From Monosporascus cannonballus (Eukaryota; Ascomycota; Sordariomycetes; Xylariales), in contig QJNS01000080.1 in assembly GCA_004154925.1 (NCBI GenBank), positions 186,001 through 250,000 on the forward strand: a DNA stretch of 64,000 nt, written 5' to 3'. The position numbers were made by a program, and so were the translations under genes. The notes below the pieces were generated by a model. It worked only from the letters and a program-made list of their open reading frames with translations, searched no databases and was not told where the DNA came from. Positions within the stretch are counted from its first letter, which is position 1; each line of letters opens with the position of its first letter. Positions 60,152 through 64,000 of the stretch are shown piece after piece.

Positions 60152-62959
60152 ATGGCGCTTCTTCAGTATAGAAATATCGTCGACTACGAAGCGCAACAAG
60201 GTACGGCTGTCAATGTTTACTTTCCGGGCTCCCAGCTGACAGGGGATCTATCCCTACAGCTTCGTTCGAGGACTTTCTCGAGAAATTCAAGGCCTCACCA
60301 GAACAGACGATCACGCATGCAATTGGCCAGATCAACATCGACGAAGATGATTTAAGCGACGACTATGATTTCATGGACCAGGATGACGAGACACACGAGC
60401 AGCGTCAGAGACAGAGGGAGACGGCGAAGCAGCCCAAGCACAAATATGCCGACATGATGCAGAAGCTAGCAGACCGAACCATCGATGAGGTATTAATAGA
60501 GCTGGACGATGTTGCTGCTGTATGTCTTCTTGTGCCCGCGGAACTTCGTACTCCAACTAATGCCGATGCAGTGGGAAGATGAGACCAATGACGGCTTGAA
60601 GCTGGTAGAGTCCGTCGAGGCTAATACCAAGCACTACGTCGAAATTTTGTCAAGGGCGATAGACAAGAAAATGCCCCCTCCGACTTCAGGAGTGACGTAT
60701 GGGCCAGAATTCCGTATTTCGCAAGTTTTTACTAATCTTGAATTACAGATTCAAGGACGATGTGTTGGATGTTATCATGGAGCGAAGACAAGCTCGGAAT
60801 CGCGATCTTGCCGAAGCTGCCGCTAACACCAACAACCCTGAACTGCTCGAATCCACATTTCCGGCGCAACTTACTCGGCGATACTCACTAGTCTTCAAGC
60901 CGAGGACGTCGACCGCGGACCAGCCTGTCAAGGCCCTTGCTGTCCGACAGGTGCGCGGAGACCATCTCGGTCATCTGATCACGGTCCGCGGCATAGCTAC
61001 CAGGGTATCCGACGTCAAGCCGATCGCCCAGGTCGCCGCCTACACCTGTGATCGTTGCGGCTGCGAGATCTTCCAGCCCGTCAGCGACAAGCAGTATGCG
61101 CCCCTTACCAGCTGCCCGTCTCAGGAGTGTAAGGAGAACCAGTCCAGGGGCCAGCTGTTCCAGTCTTCCCGCGCCTCCAAGTTCCAGCCGTTCCAAGAGG
61201 TGAAGATCCAGGAGTTGGCAGAACAGGTTCCCATCGGCCAGATCCCTCGCATACTCACAGTCATGTGCTACGGCAGCGCCGTACGACAGATAAACCCCGG
61301 TGATGTTGTAGATATATCTGGCATCTTCCTTCCGACGCCGTACACTGGCTTCAAGGCCATGAGGGCTGGGCTGTTGACCGATACCTACCTCGAGGCCCAC
61401 CACATAGTGCAGCACAAGAAGGCCTACGATGCGATGGTTATCGACGATAAGTTGCTCAAGCGCATCAGCGCTTTCAGCCAGTCTGGCGCCGTATACGAGA
61501 TGCTAGCCAAGTCGATTGCGCCGGAAATCTACGGCCATCTCGATGTCAAGAAGGCGCTCCTCTTGCTGCTTGTCGGCGGTGTCACGAAAACGATGGGTGA
61601 CGGCATGCGCATTCGTGGCGACATCAACATCTGCCTGATGGGTGATCCCGGTGTGGCCAAATCTCAGCTTTTGAAGTATATCTCCAAGGTCGCCCCCCGG
61701 GGCGTCTACACCTCCGGCCGCGGTTCCAGCGGCGTCGGTCTCACGGCGGCCGTGATGCGCGATCCGGTGACGGACGAGATGGTGCTCGAAGGCGGTGCCC
61801 TGGTCCTGGCAGATAACGGCATCTGCTGCATCGACGAGTTCGACAAGATGGACGACAACGACCGCACGGCCATCCACGAGGTCATGGAGCAGCAGACCAT
61901 CTCCATCTCCAAGGCGGGCATCTCCACGACGCTCAACGCGCGGACCTCGATCCTGGCGGCCGCCAACCCCATCTACGGCCGGTACAACCCGCGCATCTCG
62001 CCCGTCGAGAACATCAACCTGCCGGCGGCGCTGCTTTCCCGTTTCGACATCCTGTTTCTGCTCCTCGACACGCCGACGCGCGAGTCGGACGCCCAGCTCG
62101 CCAAGCACGTCGCCTACGTGCACATGCACAACAAGCACCCGGACCTGTACGCCGCCGGCGCCAGCGCCGAACCCGAGGGGGCGGCAGGGCGGCAGGAGCC
62201 GAGCGTCGTCTTTACGCCGCATGAAGTGCGCGCGTACGTGGCGCGGGCGCGCACGTACCGTCCGACGGTGCCCGAGTCGGTGACGGAGTACCTGACGCGG
62301 ACGTATGTGCGGATGCGGGGAGCGCAGCGGCGCGCCGAGAAGCGGAACCGGCAGTTCACGCACACGACGCCGCGCACGCTGCTCGGCGTCGTGGGGCTCG
62401 CGCAGGCGCTCGCGCGCCTGCGCTTCGCCGCCTCGGTCAGCCGCGACGACGTCGATGAGGCCCTGCGCCTCATGGAAGCCAGCAAGGAGAGCCTCGCGGC
62501 GCACGAGAGCTACGCCGGGTTCTCCGGCCGCAGGTCCCAGAACGCCGCCTCCCGCATCTACAACCTCGTCAAGTCCCTCGCGGACAGCGGCGCGTGCCGC
62601 GCCGACGGGGACCAGGACCCCGAGGAGGACGACGAGGAGGAGGAGGCGGGAGGCGCAGTCGAGCTTAGCCTGCGGAAGGTCCGCGAGCGCGTCCTCGCTA
62701 AGGGGTTTACCGAGGACCAGTGGTTGAGTGCCTTGGACGAGTACACGAATCTCGATGTAAGTTCTTTTATCTCCCATTCCCCCTCCCCGCTCCCCCCCTC
62801 CCCCTTCCCTTCGCGGACCGTGCCGTTTCTCTGCGTTAGTATACACATGTATCTACGTACGTCTGCTAACCATCCGCGAATTAGGTCTGGCAAACGGCCG
62901 GCAATGGCAGTCGGCTGGTTTTCATCACGGCCAACGACAACGCGGAGGACGACGAGTGA
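60152..62959 (+). CDS. MCM7: DNA replication licensing factor Mcm7
   Basis: Mcm7 is one of six subunits of the MCM2-7 replicative helicase loaded at origins in G1. Exons 60152-60200, 60260-60519, 60572-60696, 60749-62756 and 62885-62959 give 838 residues; introns are 59, 52, 52 and 128 bp. Junctions restore known motifs: VDYEAQQ/ASFEDFL, and [17 protein letters not shown]. The zinc finger has Cys at about 245, 248, 267 and 272. Walker A GDPGVAKS is at 443-450, Walker [10 protein letters not shown] near 505, arginine finger SRFD at 575-578. A disordered acidic linker ([13 protein letters not shown]) leads to the C-terminal winged-helix, finished by the last exon ([14 protein letters not shown]). 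Intron 4 contains a C-rich pyrimidine run (about 62778-62812). MCM7 is a common fungal phylogenetic marker. Confidence 0.98.
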
Positions 62960-63517
62960 GAAGTCGCAATGCTGCGTGCCGCCTCGCCGCTGCTCCCTCC
63001 CATGGGAGACTGTCTGGGAGTTGTGCAGAAGTTGGAGGAAGTAGGACTCGAAGATCGAGTGCGGCCGACGGCATTCTATCGAGTCGGACCCGTTTGTATG
63101 TCATGGCGTTATGGAGACGTGGATCATTCTTGTCTATGTCCTGCTTTGGGAGGTGAAGTTGGCATTGCAGATAAAAATAAACAATGAGATTCCGAAACTC
63201 GGGCTATTCGCTTCGGCTCGGCTCGTAAAGGGGACATGTGCCTATGAAACTGTTCGACTCATGGTTCGTGGCCAGCTAGCTCATGACACCACTCCCAATG
63301 CATGCAATATAATTTTATACAAACATCTCATCATCTTCCGGCACGTCGGCGGCCGACCGAGCAGAACCTTCGTACATTTTACAGCATCATACATAGATAC
63401 AATACGTACATAGGCGGTCTCTGACCTAACATCTCAGCCAGCCAGCCAGCCAGCCAGCCATCCATCCACGTCTCCCACCACTGCCCTCCCGTCTTGCTTG
63501 TCTTCTTCTCGCCTGCT
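62960..63517. other. Convergent intergenic region MCM7/RSM23
   Basis: About 560 bp of non-coding sequence between convergent stop codons. It contains a CAGC microsatellite at 63435-63460 and no recognisable gene. Confidence 0.55.
63435..63460. repeat. CAGC microsatellite, 6.5 units
   Basis: CAGC repeated six and a half times, followed by CCATCCATCC. A simple tetranucleotide repeat in non-coding DNA. Confidence 0.85.
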
Positions 63518-64000
63518 TTACATGGTAACCCGGTTGTCGTACAGCGCGACCCTCTCCATCTCGGCGAGCACCCCGCCCCCGGCGAGGGTCCACTTCTCGC
63601 TGACGTTGTACTCGTCGACGCGCTGGCGCAGGATGCCGCTGGCGGCCCAGTATTCCATGAGGGCGCGGGCCTCGGGCTTGGAGACGCCGCGGACGCCGTG
63701 GACGGCGACGCCGCGCAGGGCGTCGAAGACGCGCTCGTCGTAGCCGCGGTAGAAGGGGTCGCGGGGCGGCACCGGGATCGGGGCTGCTTCTCCAGCGACG
63801 GAGGCGGGGCCGGAACCGGTCTGCTGCTGTCGCTGTCGCTGTTCCTGGAGGGCGGCGGCCTGCTCGATGGCCTTCTCGACCGAGGGCAGCACGGGGCAGT
63901 TGCCGCGGCTTGTGACGCCGACGACGGCGGCGCCGTTGGGGAAGGCGGTGCGGCCGCCGAGGGCGTCGGCGAAGAGGCGCACGAGGGCGAGGTCGTGGGA
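63518..64000 (-). CDS. RSM23: Mitochondrial small-subunit ribosomal protein mS29 (partial)
   Basis: mS29 (DAP3 in animals, Rsm23 in yeast) is a GTP-binding protein of the mitochondrial 37S ribosomal subunit. The window holds the last 160 codons and the stop; the 5' part lies beyond the right edge, since the frame is open to position 64000 (SHDLALVRLFADALGG). Recognisable family stretches are RDPFYRGYDERVFDALRGV, VSKPEARALMEYWAASG and SEKWTLAGGG. A Gln-rich insert (EQRQRQQQ) separates the two conserved halves. The GTPase P-loop would be upstream and cannot be checked. Confidence 0.92.
   Translation of the reverse strand, partial: SHDLALVRLFADALGGRTAFPNGAAVVGVTSRGNCPVLPSVEKAIEQAAALQEQRQRQQQTGSGPASVAGEAAPIPVPPRDPFYRGYDERVFDALRGVAVHGVRGVSKPEARALMEYWAASGILRQRVDEYNVSEKWTLAGGGVLAEMERVALYDNRVTM

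Noticed and set aside
61503..62846. 447-residue minus-strand frame opposite MCM7
   Set aside because: It is the antisense shadow of a GC-rich conserved exon; composition is Arg/Val/Ala-rich without family features.

Overview
The window looks like nuclear DNA of a filamentous ascomycete (Pezizomycotina). Genes carry short 50-130 bp introns with GTAAGT/GTACG-type donors. The conserved genes are fungal orthologues: RPC40, UBA3, TEL2, PEX1, MCM7 and RSM23/mS29. Gene islands of ordinary GC alternate with very AT-rich blocks that carry the marks of repeat-induced point mutation (RIP). The class (perhaps Sordariomycetes) is a guess; the MCM7 sequence would settle the placement.

Layout. 1-7440: RIP-type AT-rich block without genes. 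7441-10969: ordinary GC, opening with two palindromes, otherwise only degenerate coding traces. 10970-12182: RPC40. 13260-14894: a seven-exon FAD monooxygenase read from scattered exons, its start codon about 350 bp from the next AT-rich block. 15239-44278: a 29-kb AT-rich block. 44846-64000: housekeeping island with UBA3 (-), TEL2 (+), a Ste20/GCK-type kinase (-), PEX1 (-), MCM7 (+) and the 3' part of RSM23 (-). UBA3/TEL2 and PEX1/MCM7 are divergent pairs; the latter promoter has MBF/E2F-like sites beside the replication gene.

The main finding is that the 29-kb block can be dissected by eye into a nested stack. Its edges are inverted ~27-bp repeats, each flanked by TA (element T). Inside T sits a Ty3-type LTR element (B, + strand) with perfect ATTAG target duplications. 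Inside B sits a related element in opposite orientation (A, - strand; TACGT/TACAT). Inside A sits an 11.1-kb insertion (C; perfect GAAAT duplications). After removing insertions, A and B have internal regions of about 6.30 and 6.33 kb, and mutated reverse-transcriptase motifs lie on the predicted strands. Solo LTRs (perfect GATTA; ACTTC/ACTCC) and small inverted-repeat elements are scattered through the stack and remain less mutated.

The AT-rich DNA keeps CpG while losing C in other contexts, a pattern more CpG-sparing than classical RIP. No tRNA, rRNA or CRISPR array was found.
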